Positions 25,919-35,479 of a stretch of DNA of 64,000 bases are shown here, in pieces (within the stretch, counting starts at the first letter, position 1; every line of letters begins with the position of its first letter). The position numbers were made by a program, and so were the translations under genes. The DNA comes from Chloroflexi bacterium HGW-Chloroflexi-2 (GTDB taxonomy: Bacteria > Chloroflexota > Anaerolineae > Anaerolineales > Anaerolineaceae). The notes beneath the pieces are model-generated. The model was not told the DNA's origin. It ran no database searches and worked only from the letters and a program-made list of their open reading frames with translations. The DNA lies in contig PHBY01000001.1 in assembly GCA_002840735.1 (NCBI GenBank), positions 62,001 through 126,000 of the forward strand, read 5' to 3'.

Positions 25919-26998
25919 TTATTTCTCCCTCTTTTGATAATTTTTAATTATCCAATCTGAAAACGCTTTACTTCCGGTAACATTCTCAATCCAATCCTGA
26001 TGATTTAAGTACCAATTAACTGTAAATGCCAGACCTTTTTCTAATGAAAATTTTGGTGACCAACCTAATTCCCGACGAATTTTGGTGATATTCATGTCAT
26101 AGCGGAAATCATGACCAGGGCGGTCTTTTACATACGTGATTAATTTTTCATGTGGATAATGAGGTGATTCAGGTAAATATTCATCAATCAAATGACAGAT
26201 CTTTTTGACAATTTCTAAATTCGGGAACTGATTCTCCCCACCAATATTGTAGGTTTCCCCGACTACCCCATTTTTCAATACAGTGACAATTGCTTCACAA
26301 TGATCTTCAACAAAAAGCCAGTCTCTGATTTGTAGGCCATCTCCATAAATGGGTAATGGTTTTCCATTTACAGCATTCAGGATAATGAGGGGAATTAATT
26401 TTTCAGGAAATTGATAGGGACCATAATTGTTGGAACAATTCGTAATAGTGGTAGGTAACCCGAATGTATGTTGGTATGACCGAACCAAATGGTCGCTGGA
26501 TGCTTTCGAAGCAGCATAGGGTGAATTAGGAGAATATGGATTTTCCTCAGTAAAAGCTGGATCATCTTTTTTTAACATACCAAAGACTTCATCTGTCGAA
26601 ACGTGATGGAACCGTTTTCCATCATATCCCCCATTATTTTTCCAATACTGTCTGGCAACCTCCAATAAATTGTATGTTCCAACAATATTCGTTTGGACAA
26701 ATGCTCCTGGTCCCTCAATCGAACGATCAACGTGCGATTCGGCTGCAAAGTGAACAATGGTGTCAATCTGATAATCACTGAGAATTTTTTCGACCAATTC
26801 TTTATCGCAAATATCACCTTTAATGAATGAATATTTATCGTTTGGAATATCTGATAAATTCTCCAAATGCCCTGCGTATGTTAATAAATCTAAATTTACA
26901 ATATTCCAGGAAGGTTCATGGGCTGTTACGTAGTGGATAAAATTCGAGCCAATAAACCCAGTACCACCAGTTACCAATAAATTTTTGGTTTCACTCAT
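25919..26998 (-). CDS. rmlB: dTDP-glucose 4,6-dehydratase
   Basis: About 359 residues, an extended SDR dehydratase acting on dTDP-glucose. NAD binding is by [11 protein letters not shown]; the catalytic TDEVFG triplet and [10 protein letters not shown] are present. The start chosen gives an 8-base overlap with rmlC. A longer frame would add 21 residues within the end of rmlC. Together with RmlC and RmlD it makes dTDP-L-rhamnose for the polysaccharide. Confidence 0.96.
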   Translation of the reverse strand: MSETKNLLVTGGTGFIGSNFIHYVTAHEPSWNIVNLDLLTYAGHLENLSDIPNDKYSFIKGDICDKELVEKILSDYQIDTIVHFAAESHVDRSIEGPGAFVQTNIVGTYNLLEVARQYWKNNGGYDGKRFHHVSTDEVFGMLKKDDPAFTEENPYSPNSPYAASKASSDHLVRSYQHTFGLPTTITNCSNNYGPYQFPEKLIPLIILNAVNGKPLPIYGDGLQIRDWLFVEDHCEAIVTVLKNGVVGETYNIGGENQFPNLEIVKKICHLIDEYLPESPHYPHEKLITYVKDRPGHDFRYDMNITKIRRELGWSPKFSLEKGLAFTVNWYLNHQDWIENVTGSKAFSDWIIKNYQKREK

Positions 26999-27539
26999 AT
27001 GTTTCTGCATCCTTAAATAATTTGCCTTGACCATCTTTTTTGGACAAAATCGGTTTTTCACCTTCAGGAATTGGCCACTTAATATTTAATTCGGGATCAT
27101 TCCAAATAATTGTACGCTCTCCATCAGGGTTGTAAAAATCAGTTGTTGAATACTCTACCTCAGCCCAATCACTCATAACAATAAACCCGTGAGCAAAACC
27201 TGAGGGAACCCATAATAATTTCTTATTATCTTCATTTAGAATAATGCCTTCCCATTTTGCAAACGTTGATGATGATTTTCGCAAATCTAAAGCAACATCA
27301 TAAATTTGACCTTTTATTACTCTGATTAATTTACCTTGACTATTTTCAATCTGATAATGCAATCCACGTAAAACGTTCTTTTTTGATCCGGAATGATTTT
27401 GCTGGACAATTTTGATCGCAATTTCATTTAACTGCAATTTTTTTTGATGAAAGCTTTCATAAAAAAAACCTCTTTCATCTTCAAAAATTTTCGGTTTTAT
27501 GGCTATAAGACCACTTAATGACAATTCTTCAAAAATCAT
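26991..27539 (-). CDS. rmlC: dTDP-4-dehydrorhamnose 3,5-epimerase
   Basis: A 182-residue cupin-fold epimerase. The catalytic histidine is in RGLHYQ, with the GFAHGF motif and DERGFFYES near the front. It converts the 4-keto-6-deoxyglucose product to the L-lyxo epimer. It lies seven bases after the ABC ATPase gene, in the same transcription unit as rmlB-A-D. Confidence 0.96.
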   Translation of the reverse strand: MIFEELSLSGLIAIKPKIFEDERGFFYESFHQKKLQLNEIAIKIVQQNHSGSKKNVLRGLHYQIENSQGKLIRVIKGQIYDVALDLRKSSSTFAKWEGIILNEDNKKLLWVPSGFAHGFIVMSDWAEVEYSTTDFYNPDGERTIIWNDPELNIKWPIPEGEKPILSKKDGQGKLFKDAETYE

Positions 27540-27546
27540 TCTTCCT

Positions 27547-28284
27547 CTAATTTGTTTGGCTTTTCCGATAATGACTTATGGCTTCTTCAGGATCTCCAAT
27601 GTATTTCAATTCACCATGGTCTAGCCAACATACACGAGAACATCGATCCTTTATCACTTGCATACTATGGGCGACAATTACTATTGTTGTTCCATTATCT
27701 CGAAATTCTTCAATACGATCAAAACATTTTTTTTGAAATTCTTCATCACCTACTGCTAAAATTTCATCGACAAGTAATAAATCAGGTCTTGAGGCAGTAG
27801 CTACTGCAAAGCCTAAGCGAGCCCACATGCCTGATGAATATGTACGTATTGGAGCGTCTATAAAATCATGTAAACCCGAAAATTCAACTATACTATCAAA
27901 TTTTGATTTCATTTCTTCACGTGAATAACCCAAAATTGCTCCGTTTAGATATACATTTTCCCGACCTGACAACTCATGATGAAAACCAGCTCCTAATTCT
28001 AAGAGTGGTGACACGCTTCCTGAAATTTCTATTCTTCCAATGGTTGGTGGTAAAACCCGGGCAAAAAGTTTTAGCATTGTACTTTTTCCCGCCCCATTGT
28101 GACCAATAACACCAAAAACCTCACCTTGATTAATTTCAATAAAAACATCTTTTAATGCTAAGAATTTTTTTTGTTTGACTTTGCCTTGGACCCAACGAAT
28201 CACATATTCTTTAAGAGTCCCAATTCGTTCAGAAGGGATACGATATTCTACAGAAACATTTTCTAATCGAATGATTGTTTTCAC
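27547..28284 (-). CDS. wzt: polysaccharide ABC exporter ATP-binding protein (Wzt-like)
   Basis: About 245 residues. Walker A is GHNGAGKSTML, the signature is YSSGMWARLGFAVA and Walker B is DLLLVDEILAVGDEEFQKKC, typical of Wzt/TagH-type polysaccharide exporters. The start chosen is a GTG preceded by AAGGTG, which overlaps the permease stop codon region. A longer frame overlapping the permease is less likely. There is no C-terminal carbohydrate-binding domain, so chain-end recognition as in Wzt of O9a is absent. Exports an undecaprenyl-linked glycan, by family. Confidence 0.93.
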   Translation of the reverse strand: MKTIIRLENVSVEYRIPSERIGTLKEYVIRWVQGKVKQKKFLALKDVFIEINQGEVFGVIGHNGAGKSTMLKLFARVLPPTIGRIEISGSVSPLLELGAGFHHELSGRENVYLNGAILGYSREEMKSKFDSIVEFSGLHDFIDAPIRTYSSGMWARLGFAVATASRPDLLLVDEILAVGDEEFQKKCFDRIEEFRDNGTTIVIVAHSMQVIKDRCSRVCWLDHGELKYIGDPEEAISHYRKSQTN

Positions 28285-28294
28285 CAAGGACACC

Positions 28295-29125
28295 TTATAT
28301 TTTGTACGCAAATTCATCGGAACGATAGGTAAAAAATAACCAACCAATAATAAAAACAACTAACGCAATCAATGCAGGTAATAAAAATTCTTCAAAAGTA
28401 GGTAACCGTCCATAAAAAATTGGTATTCGAAAAAGTTTCATCAAACTGTACATGGGATTGAACGTAGAAATAATAAAGAGGATATTTTCAGGCAATATCT
28501 CCTCTGGGTATATTACCGGAGTAAGGTACATCCACGCAGTTAAAACAATTTGGTACATTTCAGCCACATCAGGAAAATAAACCGCAAGCGTAGAAAGTAT
28601 TAACCCAAAGCCTAACGAGAATAAAGCCAATAACAATAAAGGAATTGGAGTGAAAAAAATAGTTAATTTTACAGGTACACCCAGGACAAGCATAACTATA
28701 ATCATCGGAATGATAGTTAAAAGGGTATTGACCATACCTGTACCAATTGCAGCCAAAGCAAACGAAGTGCGCGGCATATAAATTCTCTTTAATAACCCCC
28801 CACCCCATACCAAATTGACCATACTGGCATATGTCGTCTGTGAGAAAAAATTCCATGCCATCAGTCCACTCAATACGTATGCTGGGTATCCTTCAGTCAT
28901 ATTAAAGACTTGCGAGAAAGCAATGGACAATACGATCATAGTCCCTAAAGGATTGAGCATGGTCCAACCGATTCCTAGGAATGACCGCTTATATCTTGTG
29001 ACAATATCTCGACGGAGTAATTGAGAAATCAAATATCGATAATTATATGCTTGTCGAAGCTCTTCAAGGGGCTTGGCAGACTTATTTTTTGCATCATAAA
29101 CATAATAGTTTTTGTTATTAGACAA
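28295..29125 (-). CDS. wzm: polysaccharide ABC exporter permease (Wzm-like)
   Basis: A 276-residue ABC-2 permease with six spans. The N-terminal RDIVTRYKRSFLGIGWTMLNP motif and the MYLTPVIYPEEI region are typical of Wzm/TagG polysaccharide exporters. A TTG start preceded by AGGTGA is used. It pairs with the ATPase gene 11 bases downstream and follows a large GT-C-like protein gene. Confidence 0.93.
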   Translation of the reverse strand: MSNNKNYYVYDAKNKSAKPLEELRQAYNYRYLISQLLRRDIVTRYKRSFLGIGWTMLNPLGTMIVLSIAFSQVFNMTEGYPAYVLSGLMAWNFFSQTTYASMVNLVWGGGLLKRIYMPRTSFALAAIGTGMVNTLLTIIPMIIVMLVLGVPVKLTIFFTPIPLLLLALFSLGFGLILSTLAVYFPDVAEMYQIVLTAWMYLTPVIYPEEILPENILFIISTFNPMYSLMKLFRIPIFYGRLPTFEEFLLPALIALVVFIIGWLFFTYRSDEFAYKI

Positions 29126-29146
29126 TCTTCACCTATTGCTAATCTT

Positions 29147-31672
29147 TTATGGAAAATTTTGAGAGGTAATTAAATATCCATTTTCTGGAAAATAAATAAC
29201 ATTTGCTTCAATATATTTTCCAATAAAATTGGAAGGTACCCACTTACCAATTATAAATACATCTGTATCATGAGGGAAGAATTCGGGGGATTTTTCTACT
29301 TCGATTGATGCACCTGTGATTTGTGGGGAAACGATCATGAATCCTAAATTACCATATTCTTTAGCTGATATCCATTCAATGTTGAAACCCGGTTCTCCTT
29401 CGCCAGGTTCATAATATCTTGGGTAAAATGCTTTGGTGTGTATATACACAAAATCCGGATCATCTGCTAAGCTTCTCATCTTATCATGATCATAATCAAT
29501 ATTATATAACTCCATCAATTGCAGAAATTCATCTTTTGTTATCTCTCCTCGATATTCCTTTTCGATCAAAATTTCCGGCAACACCATCCCAATCGATATA
29601 AGTGCAACAATAATTATGCTCGATAAAATAATTGGTCTTTTGTTGGTAGATTTTTCTTTGTAACCTGATAAAACTGTTTCATGATTAGAGAATACATTTG
29701 AACCAATATCTGCTAGGCCAATTTTATGAAGAAGAGTGTGGAGAATAAAAATAATTCCAACCATATAATACAGAATAATTACCCAATCCGTCACGATAAC
29801 ATATCTCCAACCAGAGACCCTGGCTAATCCATTCGATAAATTGTAAAAGAGATGGATCGACAAAGGAAATAACCCAAACCATCCATATTTCTTATAACTG
29901 ATTGAAATTCCCAGTCCAATGAACAGTAAATTGATGATAATTGCGATGAATTGTCTGGGATTTATCTCCCCCACCCAGGTTTCTTGAATGTAATCATTAT
30001 TTACGATTACACCTTTTATGGACTCAGCCAATATTGAGTTGGGAAAAATTAAGATTGAATGAATTTCATTGTGTAAAAAATTGGCTGTGGTAAATCGTAA
30101 AATATTAAGGTAATTCTGAATTTCAATTTTTTCGTTTGTGTGTTGATCAACAATTTCTGGCATAATCATCGGAGATGTTTTTGGGGAATTAATTTCTTCA
30201 GACGCATCACTCTCTTCAACATTAAATCTGGTTTCGATGACCATTCTGAATTTTTGAGGTTCAATACCAAATTCTCCAATTTGATAATAGTTCCTCAACA
30301 TCCATGGCAATAAAATAATAAAAGTTGATAAACCCAGGATGCCAACTCTTAACAACCTACTTTTGAAATTTTTATTGTTTTTTATAAAGACTGTTGCAAA
30401 GATTGGTATGAATATGAACAATAAATTAATTCTCATCAGCAAACTGATGCCCATTATCAACCCAATAAGAACCAGAAGCAAATGATTTTCTTTTTTGTTC
30501 ATGAACCAATAAATCACTAATATTGATATGAGTAGGGCAAATAAACTTGCCCAAGTATCGGTCATGTATAGCTTTGAGTGAACAATTTCCATAAATGGCG
30601 ATGCCTTGAAGGCTGTTAATTCTCTTAAAATTGATAGTATGCCTAATGAAATCCCAATAAATGGTGAAAATAATTTTTTACCCAGATAAAACATTAGAAC
30701 CGGGAAAAAAGCATATAGTATAGTTTGTAAGAAAACCACATTTAAGTAATTTTCACCAACTAAATTGTGAAATAAAAATAGCATAAATCCATACAAAGGT
30801 CTTTGGACATACCCCCTATTCATGTACCCTTCCCCGTTCAGCAAGGACTGAGCTGTCATATCATAAATATGGGCATCTGAATATGGATAATATTCATAAT
30901 TAGGAGCTCTGACCTTTGGGGCAAAAAAATGAGGGGTAAATAGCTCTAAATTCCAAATCAGAATTGCTGATAAAAACAAAATGATTGGAAAAAATTTTAT
31001 AATCCAATTCCATTTATTTACATCCATTCTACTTTTCTTCCAAAGTGAAGTTAATAAAATAGGGATAAATAACGAAGTATAGAGGACTAAAGGTAGTATT
31101 GGAGTAGCAGCTCCACCCCAAAAATTATGGTCAATATCTAATCCAATTCTTGTTGTGATCAGGAAAATCCAAACAAGAGAAACGAGTATCAGAAAAATTA
31201 GTAAAATTTTTACATTTATATTCGAAGATAAATTAATAGATGATTTTTTAATTTTAAATTTTAGCAATATCAAAAATGTAAAAATTAATGATGAAATTAA
31301 TATTATTAAAGGTTGGATACGAGTATAAATAACTTCATATTTTCCAAATCGATATGCTGGAAAAATGATCACTATCCAACACAAAAATAAAATCAGATAA
31401 TAAATCCATTCGTAATTAGTGAAAAATTTGTTAATGTTCAGAAGTAACCTGGGTTCATGAGCAGTAATTTTCAATCGAGCTAATTGGAAAATACACAAAC
31501 CTAAAATGAGGAGCATTACCCCTAATAACAAAAGTCTATTAAATGATAAGCCAGCAAAGAAAACATTTTTAGGGTCCGTTGGAATTCGAACCAAAACAAC
31601 AAAGGCGATAATTGTTTCTATTGCTGACAATACATAAAATAATTTCTGGGGAAACCGGTGGTTTTCAGTCAT
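29147..31672 (-). CDS. large GT-C/ArnT-type multi-span membrane glycosyltransferase-like protein
   Basis: About 841 residues with a dozen or more hydrophobic segments and a C-terminal soluble domain of ~120 residues. The first outer loop has YYPYSDAHIYDMTAQSLLNGEGY, an acidic motif typical of GT39/GT-C enzymes that use polyprenol-linked donors. The family call is by topology and this loop; the sugar is unknown. TATAAT lies 9 bases before the ATG with no ribosome site, suggesting a very short leader. It leads the minus-strand polysaccharide operon. Confidence 0.6.
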   Translation of the reverse strand: MTENHRFPQKLFYVLSAIETIIAFVVLVRIPTDPKNVFFAGLSFNRLLLLGVMLLILGLCIFQLARLKITAHEPRLLLNINKFFTNYEWIYYLILFLCWIVIIFPAYRFGKYEVIYTRIQPLIILISSLIFTFLILLKFKIKKSSINLSSNINVKILLIFLILVSLVWIFLITTRIGLDIDHNFWGGAATPILPLVLYTSLFIPILLTSLWKKSRMDVNKWNWIIKFFPIILFLSAILIWNLELFTPHFFAPKVRAPNYEYYPYSDAHIYDMTAQSLLNGEGYMNRGYVQRPLYGFMLFLFHNLVGENYLNVVFLQTILYAFFPVLMFYLGKKLFSPFIGISLGILSILRELTAFKASPFMEIVHSKLYMTDTWASLFALLISILVIYWFMNKKENHLLLVLIGLIMGISLLMRINLLFIFIPIFATVFIKNNKNFKSRLLRVGILGLSTFIILLPWMLRNYYQIGEFGIEPQKFRMVIETRFNVEESDASEEINSPKTSPMIMPEIVDQHTNEKIEIQNYLNILRFTTANFLHNEIHSILIFPNSILAESIKGVIVNNDYIQETWVGEINPRQFIAIIINLLFIGLGISISYKKYGWFGLFPLSIHLFYNLSNGLARVSGWRYVIVTDWVIILYYMVGIIFILHTLLHKIGLADIGSNVFSNHETVLSGYKEKSTNKRPIILSSIIIVALISIGMVLPEILIEKEYRGEITKDEFLQLMELYNIDYDHDKMRSLADDPDFVYIHTKAFYPRYYEPGEGEPGFNIEWISAKEYGNLGFMIVSPQITGASIEVEKSPEFFPHDTDVFIIGKWVPSNFIGKYIEANVIYFPENGYLITSQNFP

Positions 31673-31681
31673 TGTGGTTGA

Positions 31682-31727
31682 ATTATACCTGAACAATATT
31701 TGAAATCATCTTATAATCAGGTAGAAG
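31682..31727. promoter_or_regulatory. divergent -10 elements of the polysaccharide operons
   Basis: A minus-strand TATAAT (31682-31687) serves the GT-C operon, and a plus-strand TATAAT (31722-31727) serves the Wzz-like/ligase pair. No good -35 box at 17 bases is seen for either. Confidence 0.45.
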
Positions 31728-31745
31728 GATCATCAAAAAATTCTT

Positions 31746-32510
31746 ATGGGACAGCTTTCGTTGAATCACAACATTGTAAAAATTTTCCAAAATTGGTGGT
31801 TATTGCTCATTGGTGGAATAATTGGTGGATTTGTTGCCTATTTAACATCATTCATCTTTATTGCACCCGTTTTTGTTGCACAAGCAGAGCTGTCCGTTGT
31901 GATAAATTTTAAAGAGGTTGGTCACCTTTCTCAATATGAACAAGATCAAATGATTGGAAATGTCATCAGTCTTTTTCAAACAAATGAAGTAATAGATAAG
32001 ACAATTAGGAACATTGATGACGCAAATATGAATGTTTCAAATTTCAAAAAAGCATGTTTTATTGAACGACAGGTGAATTCAATCTTATTTCGCTGTCAAT
32101 CTACAGATCCCTCTATAGGTACACATTGGACAAATCAATGGGCGATGGTGTCACATGAAATATTATCCGAAGCGTATATTCATGCATTGAATTATGAATC
32201 CTTGAAGAGAATGCAACTCTCTTATGAAAGTTGTATAGAACGGTCATATTTCAATTTTCCTACACCAGCCGAGTGTGTCGATACTCTTCATGATAATTCA
32301 TCCATCAATAATCTCAATCAATTGCTGCAACAGGAATTACTACTGAGTAAGAATATATATCCGGGCATTAGGTTTTCTGATGTCCTTCCTGCAGAGGTAC
32401 CTCAAAAAGCTGCTCGATTTCAGACCAATTATTTGGTTCTGAGTGGGTCAATTTTTGGGTTTTTGGTATCTTTTTTATTTCTTGTAGATCGAACCAATGG
32501 AAAAAAATAA
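31746..32510 (+). CDS. Wzz-like polysaccharide chain-length/co-polymerase protein
   Basis: A 254-residue protein with a membrane helix near each end (~17-38 and ~228-247) and an outer loop of ~190 residues. This is the topology of Wzz-type polysaccharide co-polymerases, though the Wzz PxxP-like second-helix motif is only weakly visible (EVPQKAARF before helix 2). There is no tyrosine-kinase domain. The loop has four or five cysteines, unusual for the family. It overlaps the O-antigen ligase-like gene by 14 bases, which fits a chain-length role. Confidence 0.6.
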   Translation: MGQLSLNHNIVKIFQNWWLLLIGGIIGGFVAYLTSFIFIAPVFVAQAELSVVINFKEVGHLSQYEQDQMIGNVISLFQTNEVIDKTIRNIDDANMNVSNFKKACFIERQVNSILFRCQSTDPSIGTHWTNQWAMVSHEILSEAYIHALNYESLKRMQLSYESCIERSYFNFPTPAECVDTLHDNSSINNLNQLLQQELLLSKNIYPGIRFSDVLPAEVPQKAARFQTNYLVLSGSIFGFLVSFLFLVDRTNGKK

Positions 32511-33933
32511 AATTTTACATGTAAGTCATGTATTCTGGTTCGTACTTGTTTTTCTTTTACCTTTTACCAGTCTACCATTGGCCAGTAAGCTACTTGGCTC
32601 AGAGATGGTTGCCGCTCCCTCAATTTTAATTTTATTTATTTTGCTATTCATCATAGTCTTTTCTTGGTTAAAAGGGACTAATAAGTTCCCAACATTGTTA
32701 CAACCAGTTCTTGTATTTGGTTTTTTGGCTATTTTTTCATCATTACTCGCATTTTGGTTACCTATACCTATTCAAAAAGATTTTTCAATTTTTCAAAACA
32801 TCATTGAAGGGATCGGAACATTATTAATTGGAATTTCTTTTTATTTCATAACAGTTCAAATAATCCAATCTGAGAAAATTCTGAACAAAACCTTACAGGT
32901 TATTGCGTACAGTTTTATCCCGTTAATGATTTGGTGTTTATTGCAATTTGTCTTTGGCCAGATTGTTCACGATTATCCTACATGGATGACAACAATTCAA
33001 AAATACATAACAACATCAGGAACCCTCTATAGAGATCGATTAACCGGCTTTGCATTTGAACCATCCTGGCTAGCACATCAATTGAATATGTTTTACATAC
33101 CAATTTGGATCAGTGCAACAATAACACGAAGGAGTGTTTTTAATCCAGTTTTAAAAAAAATAAATCTCGAGGATTTTTTTCTTGTAATTTCGATTTTCGT
33201 ATTAATTTTTTCCAAATCCAGAGTAGGTTGGATAACTTTTATTGTGGTGATTTCATACCTTTTCATTACCCTGAATCAACGAATCATCAGAAAAATTCAA
33301 GAAAAGTACAAAACCAATAACATCCGATTTTTATTAAAATTCTTGCCGGTCATTTTCGTCTTTTTATATATTCTGCTGTTGGTTTTAGGATTGTTTTTCT
33401 TCAGTAAATTCGACTCACGCATGGAATCACTTTTCGAAGTTGAGACTTATCAAAATCGAAATTTATTCTCTATCGCAAATGAATTTGTATTTGCAGAAAG
33501 AATTTTGTATTGGCAAACTGGTTGGCAGGTGTTTAATGATTATCCAATATTTGGGGTAGGATTGGAAAATGTGGGATTTTTCTTTAAAGGATATATGCCT
33601 TCATTTGCCTGGGCATTGGATGAACCTCGCCACCTGATTTATCAAGCCACCTACCAGGGCAATGTAAAAAACATATGGATTCGACTTTTGTCCGAAACAG
33701 GCATTATTGGTTTCTTATGTTTTGGAACCTGGCTAATATTAATTCTCTTAAAATCACACCAATTTCAACGGAATGAGTCACTTCTCCACAACTACTGGGG
33801 GTTGGTAGGCAAAATTGCATTACTATCCCTTCTTATTGAAGGGTTTAGTATTGATAGTTTTGCGTTACCTTATTATTGGATAATTTTAGGATTGGTTTCT
33901 AATAAATTTTTAGAGAGTTCCATCGAAAGTTAA
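32497..33933 (+). CDS. O-antigen ligase/polymerase (Wzy_C) family protein
   Basis: A 478-residue membrane protein with about 11 spans. The long outer loop near the C-terminus contains GVGLENVGF and RLLSETGIIGFL, the Wzy_C/WaaL family hallmark, and FAFEPSWLAHQLN lies earlier. It polymerises or ligates lipid-linked repeat units. It overlaps the Wzz-like gene and is convergent with the next minus gene with one base between stop codons. Confidence 0.82.
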   Translation: MEKNKILHVSHVFWFVLVFLLPFTSLPLASKLLGSEMVAAPSILILFILLFIIVFSWLKGTNKFPTLLQPVLVFGFLAIFSSLLAFWLPIPIQKDFSIFQNIIEGIGTLLIGISFYFITVQIIQSEKILNKTLQVIAYSFIPLMIWCLLQFVFGQIVHDYPTWMTTIQKYITTSGTLYRDRLTGFAFEPSWLAHQLNMFYIPIWISATITRRSVFNPVLKKINLEDFFLVISIFVLIFSKSRVGWITFIVVISYLFITLNQRIIRKIQEKYKTNNIRFLLKFLPVIFVFLYILLLVLGLFFFSKFDSRMESLFEVETYQNRNLFSIANEFVFAERILYWQTGWQVFNDYPIFGVGLENVGFFFKGYMPSFAWALDEPRHLIYQATYQGNVKNIWIRLLSETGIIGFLCFGTWLILILLKSHQFQRNESLLHNYWGLVGKIALLSLLIEGFSIDSFALPYYWIILGLVSNKFLESSIES

Positions 33934-33934
33934 C

Positions 33935-35479
33935 CTATTTTTTTTTGATTTCATTGATTAATTTGTGAATTTTTACTTCTTTGAGAATCCCCGTGATAAG
34001 GATTATTCCAAAAATAATGGATAGAACGAATACCATTTGGAAAAAAGTTAGATTTTCAAAAAGCCCAGTGTACCTGGATATGTACCACTGTAAAAAGAAC
34101 AGAACAAAAACGAGTTCAGCAATAAAAATTCGTGTTAACCAATGGTCTTTTGTTTTCCAGCCATGATAGAATGCAACCCCAATAATGTAAGCAATAAAAA
34201 TCAGAAAACTCAATCTATAGCGTGGATTGTCCCACATATCTCCACCAGCTCTAATGGATGACAACATTATCCAAAAAACACTGAATGACCAGATAAAGAG
34301 ATACTCAAATTTTTTGAATTTCTCATTTTCTCGGAAAAAATAAACGATTCCATAAACCAAGATCGGTATCATTAAATACCAACCCAGAGCTCGTAAGGAA
34401 TTTAGAATTTTCCAGAATAATTTTGAAGGTTCAATCAATGCTGCTGGTAAAACAGGTTGGAATAAACCATAAATGGACGCAAAAAGCAAACGATACCGTG
34501 AACCAATTATGGAGACAATATATTGAACAAAACCTGAGTTTCTTTCCAGCAATAATGCATCCCATTTCCCAGCTTCTAAAATCCATTTAGAAGAAAAAAA
34601 CAATGCAATGATTACAATTACAACCACAGGAAGAATTATGATTTTTGAATTAAGTACCTTAATTTGTTTTCTGTACGGTTGAAATAACATCCAAATCAGG
34701 AAAGAAAAAATAATAAAAATACCAATTTTTAATGAAATCAATAATAGGAAAATTGAAAATAAGGAAAATAAAGCAAATCTATTCCAAATCTTTATTTTTT
34801 GTTTATGAATAATCCAGAACAAACAAGCAGATATTCCTAATAAAATTGGTTCTCTCATTTGTGAAGCGCTAAATAAAACTGCATCCGGATAAAATGAAAA
34901 AATTAGGATAATAATTTTTGAAGATGGTGAAAAACCAATATCCTTATTTTTTTCCCTTAAACCCAACGCAAGAAATAAGATACCAATGACATTAATCATC
35001 GTTACAAAAAAGATGATATTAATTTGAAAATGAGCATCAGGAGTGAAAAGGCGATAGATCAAACTACTGAGTGCTAATAATCCACCATATTGGTCAGTAA
35101 AAAAATCGTTTGAAAACGCAGCCCAAATGGGTTGATCTGAAATTGCCAGATCCCATGCTTGATTATCTCGACTATACGCATCTTTAAATAAGTACCCACT
35201 CTGATAAGGCTCTTGATCATATCCCCAATCTATCAAGTTTTCAGTAGTAATTAATCCCAATCCCAATCGCAATAAGAGGGAAATCCCAACTACCCAGGTT
35301 AGAAACTTTGTTACTTCAGACTTTTGAATTAAATAAATCAATAATAAAAAGAAAAGAGATGTAAATAGCCATGTTCCCCAAAAAACCTCATTCAGGTTAT
35401 ATTCTGAAAAGATAAAAAAAATCCAAGAAACAATTGATCCGAGAATGATAGGTAAACCAATTCTTTTCACCAGTTTCAT
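33935..35479 (-). CDS. multi-span membrane protein, GT-C-like
   Basis: A 514-residue membrane protein with about 12 hydrophobic segments. I do not recognise a catalytic domain for sure. An early outer loop is acidic and aromatic (NLIDWGYDQEPYQSGYLF, DAYSRDNQAWDLAISD), as in GT39/GT-C glycosyltransferases. SQMREPILLGISACL resembles a segment found in other polysaccharide-locus membrane proteins. Position, directly after a GT4 gene with ATGA overlap, supports a role in the polysaccharide. Confidence 0.5.
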   Translation of the reverse strand: MKLVKRIGLPIILGSIVSWIFFIFSEYNLNEVFWGTWLFTSLFFLLLIYLIQKSEVTKFLTWVVGISLLLRLGLGLITTENLIDWGYDQEPYQSGYLFKDAYSRDNQAWDLAISDQPIWAAFSNDFFTDQYGGLLALSSLIYRLFTPDAHFQINIIFFVTMINVIGILFLALGLREKNKDIGFSPSSKIIILIFSFYPDAVLFSASQMREPILLGISACLFWIIHKQKIKIWNRFALFSLFSIFLLLISLKIGIFIIFSFLIWMLFQPYRKQIKVLNSKIIILPVVVIVIIALFFSSKWILEAGKWDALLLERNSGFVQYIVSIIGSRYRLLFASIYGLFQPVLPAALIEPSKLFWKILNSLRALGWYLMIPILVYGIVYFFRENEKFKKFEYLFIWSFSVFWIMLSSIRAGGDMWDNPRYRLSFLIFIAYIIGVAFYHGWKTKDHWLTRIFIAELVFVLFFLQWYISRYTGLFENLTFFQMVFVLSIIFGIILITGILKEVKIHKLINEIKKK

